A stretch of 64,000 nt of DNA from positions 6,288,001-6,352,000 of the forward strand of contig NC_019738.1 of assembly GCF_000317515.1 (NCBI RefSeq), given 5' to 3'. The notes beneath the pieces are model-generated. The model ran no database searches, had not been told where the DNA came from, and worked only from the letters and a program-made list of their open reading frames with translations. Position 1 is the first letter of the stretch; each line of letters opens with the position of its first letter. This document shows positions 46,242 to 55,093 of the stretch, piece after piece. The translations under genes were made by a program, and so were the position numbers. This stretch comes from Allocoleopsis franciscana PCC 7113. GTDB lineage: Bacteria; Cyanobacteriota; Cyanobacteriia; Cyanobacteriales; Coleofasciculaceae.

Positions 46242-48878
46242 TTACAAAGCACACTGAGTACTCGCACCATTACTGTCTATTGCTACTGCCGTGCGAGTCA
46301 GGCGCTCGACAAAAGCTTGGGAAGTCTCCTCAACATTAGAAACCAGTCCATTCAGCCGTAATACCAGAGCCATAATTTTATTCCCATACTCTGGATCAGG
46401 ACTCCAGCGCCGACTCAAATCATACGCGGAAGGCGCAATACCCCGTGTCACAAACTGAAAACGAGGACTAACAATGGGTGGATGTTCAATGGGTGCAGTG
46501 GTTGCATAGGCTTTCAGGTGCTGAATGTGAGCTTTCACTCCCGTTCTAATATCCGGAAAAGAAGCACCCGCCGGATCATTATTTGCCGTACCTATACCAC
46601 CGAAATTATTCTGTTCCGGCTTTAATTTATCGCCAAAGCGCAAGAAGTTCGTTGTCAGACACATCTGAGCAAAAGCAACATCATGATTGACATCTTCTTT
46701 TTCTGCCTCTTCAATGTAAATCCTAGCTATGTTTGGAAACTGCTTGAGAGCCTCTGCATTATTAGTACTGATAAAATTGTTCAAGTCCTTTTCTGAGGCA
46801 TTACCAAACCAGATAATTTTGTCAGAGTCGTCAAGGTCAGTTTGAGAAGCTGTGCTAATTAATACAGTTTTTGTTTCATTGTCCCAACCTACGGATATTT
46901 TAAACTGTTGAAGATCGACCGCCTTAATATAGAGAACATTCCCGTAACTGATTTGGCGAATATCAGCTTCAACAGCCAGGTTAACGCCCAAGCTTTCCAC
47001 TAAGTCAGCAGGAATATATGAATTACCATTAATTAACAGTCCCTTCTCTTCATGGTCACGGTTTTGAATTTTGATATTAATGGGTTGGAAATATGCTGAG
47101 GGTTGACCCGATGTTTCCTTTTGTCCACTCCATTGAATCAACCCATCAGCCAAACCTTTAGCAAAGCGATCGCGATTGTTTTGCAGTAATTTTAAGTCTT
47201 CCGGGTTGTCGAGAAAACATAGCTTGAAGATGACTGAAGAAGCCGCAACGTCACGACAGAAAGGAAGTTGATTTTTAGCACTCAAGGTATCTGGCTTAAC
47301 ACCACGAGAGAGGGGTTTTCCCAAACGAAGTTCCGGAACTTTTTCCAGAAATTCCTCTAACAACAATTGAGCCGCTTTCTTTCGCTCCTCATTGCCATCA
47401 ATATAAAACACTTCTGTCCCTCTGACAGACCCATTAAAAGCATTGCCACTCAGTTCTATAGCAACATCACTGGGAAGCACGCGATTATTGATCCAACTTA
47501 TTGTTCCTTTCAAGTCCAGACTGTCAGGCACAACGAAAAATTCCACTCCCCGTGACTGGAGTTCCTTCACAAGTGCATTACGAGTCAGAATCATTTCTTC
47601 TGCCGCTGTGGTTTCTAAGGCAACAACTCCAGGGTCTTTGAGATCATTAGCCGCAGAAATAAAGATGCGTTTGACTGAGGTTGGAGTGGGAGTTGGCGTT
47701 GGAGTTGGCGTTGGAGTTGGCGTTGGAGTTGGCGTTGGAGTTGGCGTTGGAGTTGGCGTTGGAGTTGGCGTTGGTGGCACTAAACCAACCAACCCTAAAC
47801 TGACCAAAGTAGCAGGCCCAACAATACCATCTGCAATTAAGCCCTTAGCCCGTTGAAACTGCCTAACCACGGACTGAGTTCCTGGCCCAAACACACCATC
47901 TGTATCAACCTTAAAATTTGCCTTCACTAACGCCTGCTGAACCCTGCGGACATCCTTACCCTGCATGAAGGGATTCGTCAACCGCAAGATTTCAAAACCC
48001 AGCCAAACTTCCCCAAAGCCACCAATGGGACTCCTGTTGAGTCGTCTTTCCGTGGAAGGGCCATAACCCCCATCCTCTGTAATGCGATCGCCGGGATTAT
48101 ACCGATTCCAAACCCGCTGGAACGCCAACACCGCCGTATTCCGAATATCGCGTCCTCCCCACACATAGTCGAAATGGGGATAATCCGCAGGGCCAAACCA
48201 CCTCCAGCCATACCGTTCCAGGTGAGGTTTCCAGCCAAAAACGTCTTCGATATCAATCGCTAAACCACTTTGGTGATTGCTTTTCGGCGGACGGGCAGCG
48301 AGTTGGATACCGCAGCGCCCCCCTGCTTGGTAGTGGTTGAATAAAATCAGTTGCTGGGCAATTGTGCGATAACATGAATTCACAACCATCGGCACACCGC
48401 GATCGCGAATTGCTCGCTCTAGGGCGTTTTTGGCACCGGGCTGAAGGAACGGCCACACGGCATTTCCCAAACGCACATTCAAGCCTTCAAAGCTGACTAA
48501 GATGTTCCCCGAAACAACGTTCATCTCGTCAATCACCTGCTGGTCAAGTCCCCGCACCACATGGGTTGAACAAGAACGAACATCATACAATACCTGGGTA
48601 GAACCGGGTGGAGAAGGCTTGGGCAGCAAGACGGTTTCGTCGTCCCAAATCTGGACGTGGTTGGTGAAAACGTACCAAGTATTCTTGTTGTTAAAGCGGT
48701 CTTTCGCCAAAGCGACCCGGATATGGTGTGGCTGTCCGTCGCTAGGGTCCCAACTGTGTAAGTCGAACACACTCCCTTTCTGAACACTATATAAGTCTTC
48801 AGGTTTAGAAACTTGACTGCTGTCTGTAGGTTGTTGTTTGAAGATAGTATCTTCAAGAATTTTGAGCTTTAAAGCCAT
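46242..48878 (-). CDS. Multidomain peptidoglycan hydrolase-like protein (VanY + PG-binding + amidase-like + glucosaminidase-like)
   Basis: The 878-residue product has an N-terminal SH3-like part (1-105), a VanY-type D-Ala-D-Ala carboxypeptidase (about 125-245; Zn ligands H202 and D209 in SNHQSGLAIDIED and H235 in DYPHFDYVW), a peptidoglycan-binding domain (about 303-362), a Pro-Thr linker (about 368-400), an amidase_3-like domain (about 402-620), a stalk-like domain, and a glucosaminidase-like end (RIYIEEAEKEDVNHDVAFAQ, NNFGGIG). The amidase-like part starts FISAAND and has ELSGNAF where active enzymes have zinc histidines, so it is probably inactive. There is no signal peptide, which is odd for a wall enzyme. 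Confidence 0.85.
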   Translation of the reverse strand: MALKLKILEDTIFKQQPTDSSQVSKPEDLYSVQKGSVFDLHSWDPSDGQPHHIRVALAKDRFNNKNTWYVFTNHVQIWDDETVLLPKPSPPGSTQVLYDVRSCSTHVVRGLDQQVIDEMNVVSGNILVSFEGLNVRLGNAVWPFLQPGAKNALERAIRDRGVPMVVNSCYRTIAQQLILFNHYQAGGRCGIQLAARPPKSNHQSGLAIDIEDVFGWKPHLERYGWRWFGPADYPHFDYVWGGRDIRNTAVLAFQRVWNRYNPGDRITEDGGYGPSTERRLNRSPIGGFGEVWLGFEILRLTNPFMQGKDVRRVQQALVKANFKVDTDGVFGPGTQSVVRQFQRAKGLIADGIVGPATLVSLGLVGLVPPTPTPTPTPTPTPTPTPTPTPTPTPTPTPTPTSVKRIFISAANDLKDPGVVALETTAAEEMILTRNALVKELQSRGVEFFVVPDSLDLKGTISWINNRVLPSDVAIELSGNAFNGSVRGTEVFYIDGNEERKKAAQLLLEEFLEKVPELRLGKPLSRGVKPDTLSAKNQLPFCRDVAASSVIFKLCFLDNPEDLKLLQNNRDRFAKGLADGLIQWSGQKETSGQPSAYFQPINIKIQNRDHEEKGLLINGNSYIPADLVESLGVNLAVEADIRQISYGNVLYIKAVDLQQFKISVGWDNETKTVLISTASQTDLDDSDKIIWFGNASEKDLNNFISTNNAEALKQFPNIARIYIEEAEKEDVNHDVAFAQMCLTTNFLRFGDKLKPEQNNFGGIGTANNDPAGASFPDIRTGVKAHIQHLKAYATTAPIEHPPIVSPRFQFVTRGIAPSAYDLSRRWSPDPEYGNKIMALVLRLNGLVSNVEETSQAFVERLTRTAVAIDSNGASTQCAL
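47691..47774. repeat. 12-bp tandem repeat encoding the Pro-Thr linker
   Basis: Seven or so perfect GTTGGAGTTGGC-type 12-bp units (6-bp half units GTTGGA/GTTGGC) encode alternating Pro-Thr. Unit number can change in multiples of 6 bp without shifting the frame, so linker length may vary between strains. Confidence 0.9.
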
Positions 48879-49134
48879 CAGTTGCTCCTTTGCTTGAGAT
48901 ACAAATTATTCGTACTCCCCTTGTGTAATATGCCGAGTATTCGATGCAAAATTCGTATCAGATACAAAAGTAAAAAATTTTAAAAGCTTTGCAACCTATT
49001 GGGCGAATTTGTTACAATTTGCAGCCGCCAAAAGTGCCTCCCGTTGTTGTAAAAATACGGTTAGCGGAGCCGGAGTTCATACGAGGACGGGGAAGTATTT
49101 AGATATAAACCATCCAAGATTAATTTTTAATTCT

Positions 49135-49560
49135 TCACTCGTTAAAAACATACTGCTGCGCCACACGCCAGTAACGAGAGAAACGCTTAAGGTCAATATA
49201 GCCCTCATAATTCACAAACGGTTCAGGCGACCAAACTTCAATCTCTAATGACGAAATGTCTTCAATCCGATTGCAAATTACCTCAAACCGAGGACTCGGA
49301 CTTGTCGCCGTCGCCACACCATCTGCACCCTGTTCCTGGGCAAAAGCAACAACTTCCTTCGCTACATCGCCCCGTCGAATCGTCACTGGTAACTCCAACA
49401 AACACTCATAAATAAACACAATTCGCTTCAAACTAATCTTCCATTCCTCCAACAGAGCATCATCCCATACCCAAATTGCCGCCGCCTCTGGATATTCTTG
49501 CAACGCTGGATTCTTAGGACTCAGACAATCTCCATGTACCCAAACAATCGGCTTTTCCAT
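49135..49560 (-). CDS. Photolyase N-terminal-like alpha/beta protein
   Basis: The 141-residue product begins MEKPIVWVHGDCLSPKNPAL and has ALQEYPEAAAIWVWDDALLE, FIYECLLELPVTIRRGDV and VVAFAQEQGADGVATATSPSP. The pattern of DPxxPAL-like start, a strand, then G(D/x)V and helix matches the N-terminal antenna-binding alpha/beta domain of photolyases, shortened. It lies 64 bp downstream of the FAD-domain gene on the same strand. I infer that both products make one split photolyase/cryptochrome-like enzyme. Confidence 0.7.
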   Translation of the reverse strand: MEKPIVWVHGDCLSPKNPALQEYPEAAAIWVWDDALLEEWKISLKRIVFIYECLLELPVTIRRGDVAKEVVAFAQEQGADGVATATSPSPRFEVICNRIEDISSLEIEVWSPEPFVNYEGYIDLKRFSRYWRVAQQYVFNE

Positions 49561-49624
49561 CCCTCTCTTCTTCTCTCCTCTGTGTGTCCTCTGTGACTGG
49601 AGTAGTTCGTCACACTTCCCTCAC

Positions 49625-50494
49625 CTACCTGCGGCGCTTTTTCGGGCGCTCAAAACTCCGACTCCCACCCCTCTTGTCAATTGACTCCGCTTGGGGAAAC
49701 AGTCGTTGCTCCAACTGCTCATAACTCCCCTCAAAATCACATTTGCCATAGAGCGGACAGACTTGACAATAAGCGCAATTAGTGTATTTCTCCAAATTCT
49801 CCCGGTTGAAGAAATAAGGCTTATGGCTGAACGTACTCGCCACCCACTGCCAAGAGAGATTATTACTTGCCGGGTCACCATCCAACAGATGTGATAAAAA
49901 CCACCTCGCCCCTGCCTGCCAACGCACATGCCGCCAATGCACCAGGTAAGCCGCTAACCACATTCGGGCGTGATTGTGTAGGTAACCCATCTCTCGTAAC
50001 TCATGGCTGAAGCTGTCAATGCAAACCATGCCAGTGGTGCCCTGTTCCACATCAGCCGGTAACTCTGCCTGATACACCCCGGCAGCATAGCCTGTTTTGT
50101 AGTCCTCTTGGTCTTTCCAAATGGCATCCCCTTTCTCGGCATATAGCCGTTGCCAGTAATCCCGCCAAGCGAGTTCCTGAATTAATTTCTCCGCCTCATT
50201 GGGATTTTGTACATTTTTAAGGGCAAAGTCCCTGACTTCAGCGAGACTCAAAACCCCATAACGGATATAGGGGGAAAGGCGGGTGACTTTCCCGTTCAGA
50301 AAGTTGCGGGATTTGGCATACTGAGCGGGATTGACTTGATTGAGTGCTACCTCTGCGGCCTTACGCCCTCCGACGATTTCACTGACTGACTCATCGCCGT
50401 CTGCTGCATTGGGGAACTGTTCGCGGACGTAGGCGATTAACTCGTCGCGGCTGGGAAACTCCCGTCGCATATCATGATTTTTGGTGTGGTTCAT
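49625..50494 (-). CDS. Photolyase/cryptochrome FAD-binding domain protein with Cys4 motif
   Basis: The 289-residue product equals only the C-terminal half of a photolyase: TRLSPYIRYGVLSLAEVRD, ELAWRDYWQRLY, MGYLHNHARMWLAAYLVHW and DGDPASNNLSWQWVAS, all lining the FAD pocket. The light-antenna domain is missing here and appears to be encoded by the next gene. Near the end, C240-x2-C243-x2-C246-x5-C252 (NCAYCQVCPLYGKC) could hold an iron-sulfur cluster or zinc. The tail is basic (RPKKRRR). DNA repair or light sensing is inferred from the fold. Confidence 0.85.
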   Translation of the reverse strand: MNHTKNHDMRREFPSRDELIAYVREQFPNAADGDESVSEIVGGRKAAEVALNQVNPAQYAKSRNFLNGKVTRLSPYIRYGVLSLAEVRDFALKNVQNPNEAEKLIQELAWRDYWQRLYAEKGDAIWKDQEDYKTGYAAGVYQAELPADVEQGTTGMVCIDSFSHELREMGYLHNHARMWLAAYLVHWRHVRWQAGARWFLSHLLDGDPASNNLSWQWVASTFSHKPYFFNRENLEKYTNCAYCQVCPLYGKCDFEGSYEQLEQRLFPQAESIDKRGGSRSFERPKKRRR

Positions 50495-50658
50495 CTTGCT
50501 TTTCTCTCAGCCGCCGTTGTTCAATTGTCCATTAAGTTGCAGTTTTTTCTAAGCTAACGGATATTGAAATTGCATCTAAGGATTTTTGATCAGCTCAATG
50601 GCCTCCAGCCCTGGCAAAATAAGTGAGGATTAAAGACCAATCATCAGGAGTGAGTTTA

Positions 50659-52347
50659 ATGAGGCTTGGTCGGTGGGCATCCGAAAAACGCACCTGGATC
50701 ATACAGCCAGTAATTTTGGCCATTCTGGCTTTCGGCTTGGCAATCCTGCTTTCTAACTGTAATCCCTCTTCTACAAACTCAACGAGTAGCCCTCCATCGC
50801 CAGCCAATAGCCCAGCCGCACTGTCAGCGGGTTCGCTAGTTTATGGTGCAGGAGGAGAACCGGTGAATCTAGAACCGGGAAATATTGAAGATGGCAACTC
50901 TCTAACGGTTCAAAATCAAATCTACAATCGCTTAATTCAATTCAAGCCCGGTACCACCGATTTGGACCCGGCTTTAGCTACGGAGTGGAAGTCGGCGGAA
51001 GGCGGCAAAGTCTGGACATTCAAGTTGCGATCGGGGGTAAAGTTTCACGATGGCACCGATTTTGATGCGGAGGCGGTGAGATTCAATGTAGATCGGTGGT
51101 GGAATCCCAAAAGCGAGTTTGGCTACCGCAATGCCGGCAAGACTTACATCATTTGGAAAAATTTATTTGGCGGCTTTAAGGGGAGTCCAGAATCACTCTT
51201 ACAAGATGTCGTAGTCGAGGGGAAGGATACGATTAAGTTTGTACTCAAACAGCCATTTGCTATCTTTCCCACCGCGATCGCATCGGGCTACTTTGGCATC
51301 GCTAGCCCAACGGCGATTAAAAAAGCCCAAGCTAGTTATGGCACTCCCGCCTCCTTTGCTGTGGGAACGGGTCCATTTATTTTTAGAGAATGGCGCAGTG
51401 GCGATCGCATCGTCCTCGCCAAAAACCCAAATTATTGGCAGGAAGGCTTACCGAAATCCGAGCAATTGACCATCCGCTTCATTAGCGACCCAGCCGCTAG
51501 GTTAGTGCAACTCAGAGCCGGAACCATCGATCTGACGGTAGATTTAACTCCCGATCAGCTACAAGAAGTGCAAAGAGACCCGAATGTCGAGCCGATTTTT
51601 CGCCCGTCTTATAACGTCGGCTACCTGGCGCTCAATCCTAGCTATGAGCCTCTCAAAAAACCCGAAGTCCGTCAAGCGATCGCTCAAGCCCTGAACAAAC
51701 AGGAAATTGTCAAAGCATTTTGGGGGGAATTAGGTGAAAATACGCCGCACTTTACGCCTCCCTTATTCAAAGAGTATCAATCCCAGAAAGCCACGGGCTA
51801 TCCTTACAATCCCGAACAAGCCTTGCAAACCCTCGCCAAAGCGGGTTATCCCAATGGCTTTGATCTTCAACTCTGGTATATGCCTGTCAGCCGCCCTTAT
51901 TTTCCTACCCCCAAGCCAATTGCTGAAGCCTTCGCTGCTGAATTAAGTGCGATCGGGATTAAAGTTAACCTGCAAACGAAGGACTGGGCGGCTTACCTTG
52001 GCGATCGCAACAAATCGCCCGGTTTCCAAGCTTTTATGCTGGGTTGGACAGGGGACTACGGCGATCCAGACAGCTTTTACTACCCTCACTTCGGCCCCGG
52101 TGCTACGGCTGATTTAGGAAACTGGAAAAATGAGCAACTGTTCAAACTCTTAGATCAGGCTCGTGCTACTCAAGACAAGGCAGCGCGAATCAAAATTTAT
52201 CAGCAAATTGATGAAATTCTCGAAAAAGAAGCCGTGCGTATACCCATTGTCCATTCCAAACCCTTGTTAGCCAAGCGTAAGATTGTTCAGGGTTGGACAC
52301 CCAGCCCTCTTGGGACTGAACCACTAGGAGCAGTTAGCAAGTCCTGA
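50659..52347 (+). CDS. ABC transporter substrate-binding lipoprotein (peptide/nickel type, SBP_bac_5)
   Basis: About 562 residues from the ATG at 50659, which has AGGAG upstream. The N-terminus has a hydrophobic stretch ending LLSNC, a lipobox-like site for lipid attachment. The mature part follows the family 5 pattern: GNSLTVQNQIYNRLIQFKPG, KFHDGTDFDAEAVRFNVDRW, VGTGPFIFREWRSGDRIVL, then DYGDPDSFYYPHFGPGA near the end. It binds a solute (oligopeptide, dipeptide or nickel complex) outside the inner membrane. The permease genes follow at 54083 and 55090; no ATPase gene is nearby. Confidence 0.92.
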   Translation: MRLGRWASEKRTWIIQPVILAILAFGLAILLSNCNPSSTNSTSSPPSPANSPAALSAGSLVYGAGGEPVNLEPGNIEDGNSLTVQNQIYNRLIQFKPGTTDLDPALATEWKSAEGGKVWTFKLRSGVKFHDGTDFDAEAVRFNVDRWWNPKSEFGYRNAGKTYIIWKNLFGGFKGSPESLLQDVVVEGKDTIKFVLKQPFAIFPTAIASGYFGIASPTAIKKAQASYGTPASFAVGTGPFIFREWRSGDRIVLAKNPNYWQEGLPKSEQLTIRFISDPAARLVQLRAGTIDLTVDLTPDQLQEVQRDPNVEPIFRPSYNVGYLALNPSYEPLKKPEVRQAIAQALNKQEIVKAFWGELGENTPHFTPPLFKEYQSQKATGYPYNPEQALQTLAKAGYPNGFDLQLWYMPVSRPYFPTPKPIAEAFAAELSAIGIKVNLQTKDWAAYLGDRNKSPGFQAFMLGWTGDYGDPDSFYYPHFGPGATADLGNWKNEQLFKLLDQARATQDKAARIKIYQQIDEILEKEAVRIPIVHSKPLLAKRKIVQGWTPSPLGTEPLGAVSKS

Positions 52348-52963
52348 GCCATTCACATAAATTTATACACACTTGCAGTCAAATGTAGTCCTTTATTTTC
52401 CCCCGTCTCCCATCTGGAGAATGGATGGATTTTGATTGATTATGTAGTTGTTATTGTCAAATATTTCTCCGCATGGGACTCCTACAAATCCCTAGTATTT
52501 TTTATCTTTATCGAGTTCCTTGAATTTATAGCCATGGAACACATAGGAGCGAACGATAAGTGCAATTACCTAACTTTAAAGCTCTAATTTCCCCACAAAA
52601 ATGCAGTATAACTCGAATGTTTCTTTAACTGATTCTATAAAGATTCTATGAAGTAAAGCTCTATACAAACGTAATCTTAATATATAAGCTTTGTTTATGA
52701 TTTTAAGTTATACCAGGAATCCTTTGGTCATTGTTTTTTAAAGTTTTGTTTAACTTGCTAATGAACTGTAAAATCTTAGCTGATTTATCGGCAAAATAGC
52801 TGTTTTTATTTTAAAAAATATTGCTTGCTTTTTAATAAAAAAATATACTCATCAATTTTTATATTTTGTAACCGTATAAAAATACGAACAAGATTAAGGA
52901 AAAGCTGACTACTCGATTCAAGGCAACTGTATTTTTACAGCATCAGGGTTGCCGAAATGAACA
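52348..52963. other. Long AT-rich intergenic region
   Basis: This 616-bp stretch between the binding-protein gene and the glycosyltransferase gene holds no frame I can support on either strand. It is strikingly AT-rich, with T- and A-runs from about 52600 to 52900, unlike the flanking importer genes. It may be a promoter and leader region or the edge of acquired DNA. Confidence 0.5.
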
Positions 52964-53986
52964 ATGAAAAAAGTTACATTAATGATTCCAGGCCAGGGAG
53001 TTGTTAGGAATATCAGTGTGGCGGTACAGGCGGCGATGGTAGAGCCAGAGCATCAGCCTTTCAGTACAGACTCAGGCTACCATTACACATTTACAGTTTT
53101 TACTCCTACCCACAACCGGGCACATACCTTATCGCGTGTTTACGAAAGTCTTAAAAGACAGACTTATCGGGATTTTGAGTGGCTGATTGTCGATAATGGT
53201 TCAATCGACAGCACGCCTGAGTTAGTAGAGCAGTGGCAAAAAGAAGCTAAGTTTCCCATCCGCTATATTTACCAAAACAATAAAGGTAAACATATCGCTT
53301 ATAACTTGGCAGCAAGAGAAGCTAAAGGCGAACTTTTTATTTGCTTAGATTCTGATGATGCTTGTGTAGCAGAAGCCTTAGCATCTTTCAAATATTATTG
53401 GGATAGCATTCCCAAAGCTGAACAGGAGCAGTTTTTTGGTGTAGAGTGTCCGTGTCAAGACCAAAATGGTAAATTGATTGGCAGTTATTATCCTTCTACT
53501 CCTACGGATACTAACTTTTGTGAAATGCGTTATCGCCTTAAAGTAAAGGGTGAAAGATGGGGGTTTCAACGGACTGATATACTGCGAAAATTTCCCTTCC
53601 CAGAAGTCATTGGACAGAATTTATACGTTGCAGAAATGATTGTTTGGTCTAGGGTTGCCAAAAAATACAAAATCAGATGTGTGAATGAATGTTTACGAAT
53701 CTACTATGTTGATAGTGGAGCAGATCAGCTAACTAAATCTAATTGGGTACGTAAAAATCCGTTTGGTTTCATTTTAATGTCTAAAAGTATTTTAGACACG
53801 GATATCGATTATTTCCACTTTTCTCCCTGGTTTTTTATTCGCAATGCGATTAACTATAGCCGCTACTGTTTTTATTTGAAGATTGGCATTACCAAACAAT
53901 TTATCAATCTCAACTCTTTCCTAGGCAGACTGCTGTGGTTTGTGACATTCCCCCTAGGATATGTGCTTTGGTTTACTGGAGTTTAG
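52964..53986 (+). CDS. Family 2 glycosyltransferase
   Basis: The 340-residue product has FTVFTPTHNRAHTLSRVYES, FEWLIVDNGSIDSTPELV, the DxD-type FICLDSDDACV, and a C-terminal hydrophobic end (LLWFVTFPLGYVLWF). It uses a nucleotide sugar and probably acts at the inner face of the cytoplasmic membrane; the acceptor is unknown. About 40 N-terminal residues precede the conserved core, and the ATG at 52964 lacks a clear ribosome site. It is more AT-rich than its neighbours and stands between the parts of an ABC importer, so insertion by transfer is likely. Confidence 0.9.
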   Translation: MKKVTLMIPGQGVVRNISVAVQAAMVEPEHQPFSTDSGYHYTFTVFTPTHNRAHTLSRVYESLKRQTYRDFEWLIVDNGSIDSTPELVEQWQKEAKFPIRYIYQNNKGKHIAYNLAAREAKGELFICLDSDDACVAEALASFKYYWDSIPKAEQEQFFGVECPCQDQNGKLIGSYYPSTPTDTNFCEMRYRLKVKGERWGFQRTDILRKFPFPEVIGQNLYVAEMIVWSRVAKKYKIRCVNECLRIYYVDSGADQLTKSNWVRKNPFGFILMSKSILDTDIDYFHFSPWFFIRNAINYSRYCFYLKIGITKQFINLNSFLGRLLWFVTFPLGYVLWFTGV

Positions 53987-54082
53987 TTTAAAGCAGCGCA
54001 TTCTGACTCTGAGCGTATTTATAATAGGTCTGTTAAGATAGCTGATTTTAGTTTGTCTTGATCAATACGCTCTGAGATTAAC

Positions 54083-55093
54083 ATGGGTCGATATATCCTC
54101 AAACGCCTGCTTAACTTAATCCCCGTCCTTTTGGGGATTACACTGTTAGTTTTCATCCTCTTGCACTTAATTCCAGGAGACCCAGCACAGATATTAGCAG
54201 GAACACGCGCCACACCTGAAACAGTGGAGGCAATCCGAGAGCAGTTGGGATTAAATAAGCCTCTACTCTTACAGTACCTTCTCTTTTTGGGGAATCTGCT
54301 ACGCTTCAACCTGGGCAATAGCATTATGAGTGGCGCTTCAATCATTCAAGAAATTGCGATTCGTTGGCCTGCTACTTTTGAGTTATCGGTTGCTGCCATG
54401 TTCATTGCTCTCATGTTGGGAATTCCGGCGGGAGTTTTGGCAGCCGTTCGCAAAAATAGCCCGATTGATAATCTCACGATGAGCGGTTCTTTACTCGGTG
54501 TTTCTATGCCAGTATTTTGGTTAGGATTGCTCCTAATTTATCTATTTGCCGTCAATCTGCAATGGCTTCCCCCTGGTTTACGCATGAGTCAAGAGGTCGC
54601 CTCAACCTTCAAACCCCTGACTGGTTTTTATGTCTTCGATGCTTTACTTCAATTCAATTGGAATGCACTGAAAGATGTACTTGCACATTTGGTTTTGCCA
54701 GCGTTAACTCTAAGTACCATCCCCCTAGCGATTATTGCCCGAATTACTCGCAGCGCTATGCTTGAAGTGCTATCACAAGACTATATCCGCACCGCGAGAG
54801 CTAAGGGAGTTTTAGAACGTTGGGTGATTTTTAAGCACGCTTTGAAAAATGCTCTCTTGCCAGTGGTAACGATTATTGGCTTGCAGTTTGGGACACTTTT
54901 AAGCGGGGCAATTCTCACGGAAACAATTTTTTCTTGGCCTGGAATTGGCTTCTGGATTTACGATGGGATTCTCAACCGTGATTATCCTGTTGTACAGGGA
55001 GGCGTTATTTTTGTATCGATTAGCTTTGTGCTAATTAATCTGTTAGTGGATATTTCCTATGCCTTTTTAGACCCCAGGATTCAGTATCGATGA
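54083..55093 (+). CDS. ABC transporter permease, DppB/OppB type
   Basis: The 336-residue product begins MGRYILKRLLNLIPVLLGIT, has GDPAQILAG in the first periplasmic loop, about six membrane spans, and the EAA-type coupling loop SQDYIRTARAKGVLERWVIF followed by HALKNALLPV. It forms half of the membrane channel of a peptide/nickel importer. The stop overlaps the next permease start by ATGA at 55090. A 9-bp inverted repeat (GAGCGTATT 54011-54019, AATACGCTC 54064-54072) lies in its leader. Confidence 0.93.
   Translation: MGRYILKRLLNLIPVLLGITLLVFILLHLIPGDPAQILAGTRATPETVEAIREQLGLNKPLLLQYLLFLGNLLRFNLGNSIMSGASIIQEIAIRWPATFELSVAAMFIALMLGIPAGVLAAVRKNSPIDNLTMSGSLLGVSMPVFWLGLLLIYLFAVNLQWLPPGLRMSQEVASTFKPLTGFYVFDALLQFNWNALKDVLAHLVLPALTLSTIPLAIIARITRSAMLEVLSQDYIRTARAKGVLERWVIFKHALKNALLPVVTIIGLQFGTLLSGAILTETIFSWPGIGFWIYDGILNRDYPVVQGGVIFVSISFVLINLLVDISYAFLDPRIQYR

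Noticed and set aside
47443-47856. 137-codon plus-strand frame with a Gly-Val repeat
   Set aside because: It is the antisense reading of the Pro-Thr linker repeat in the wall-hydrolase gene.
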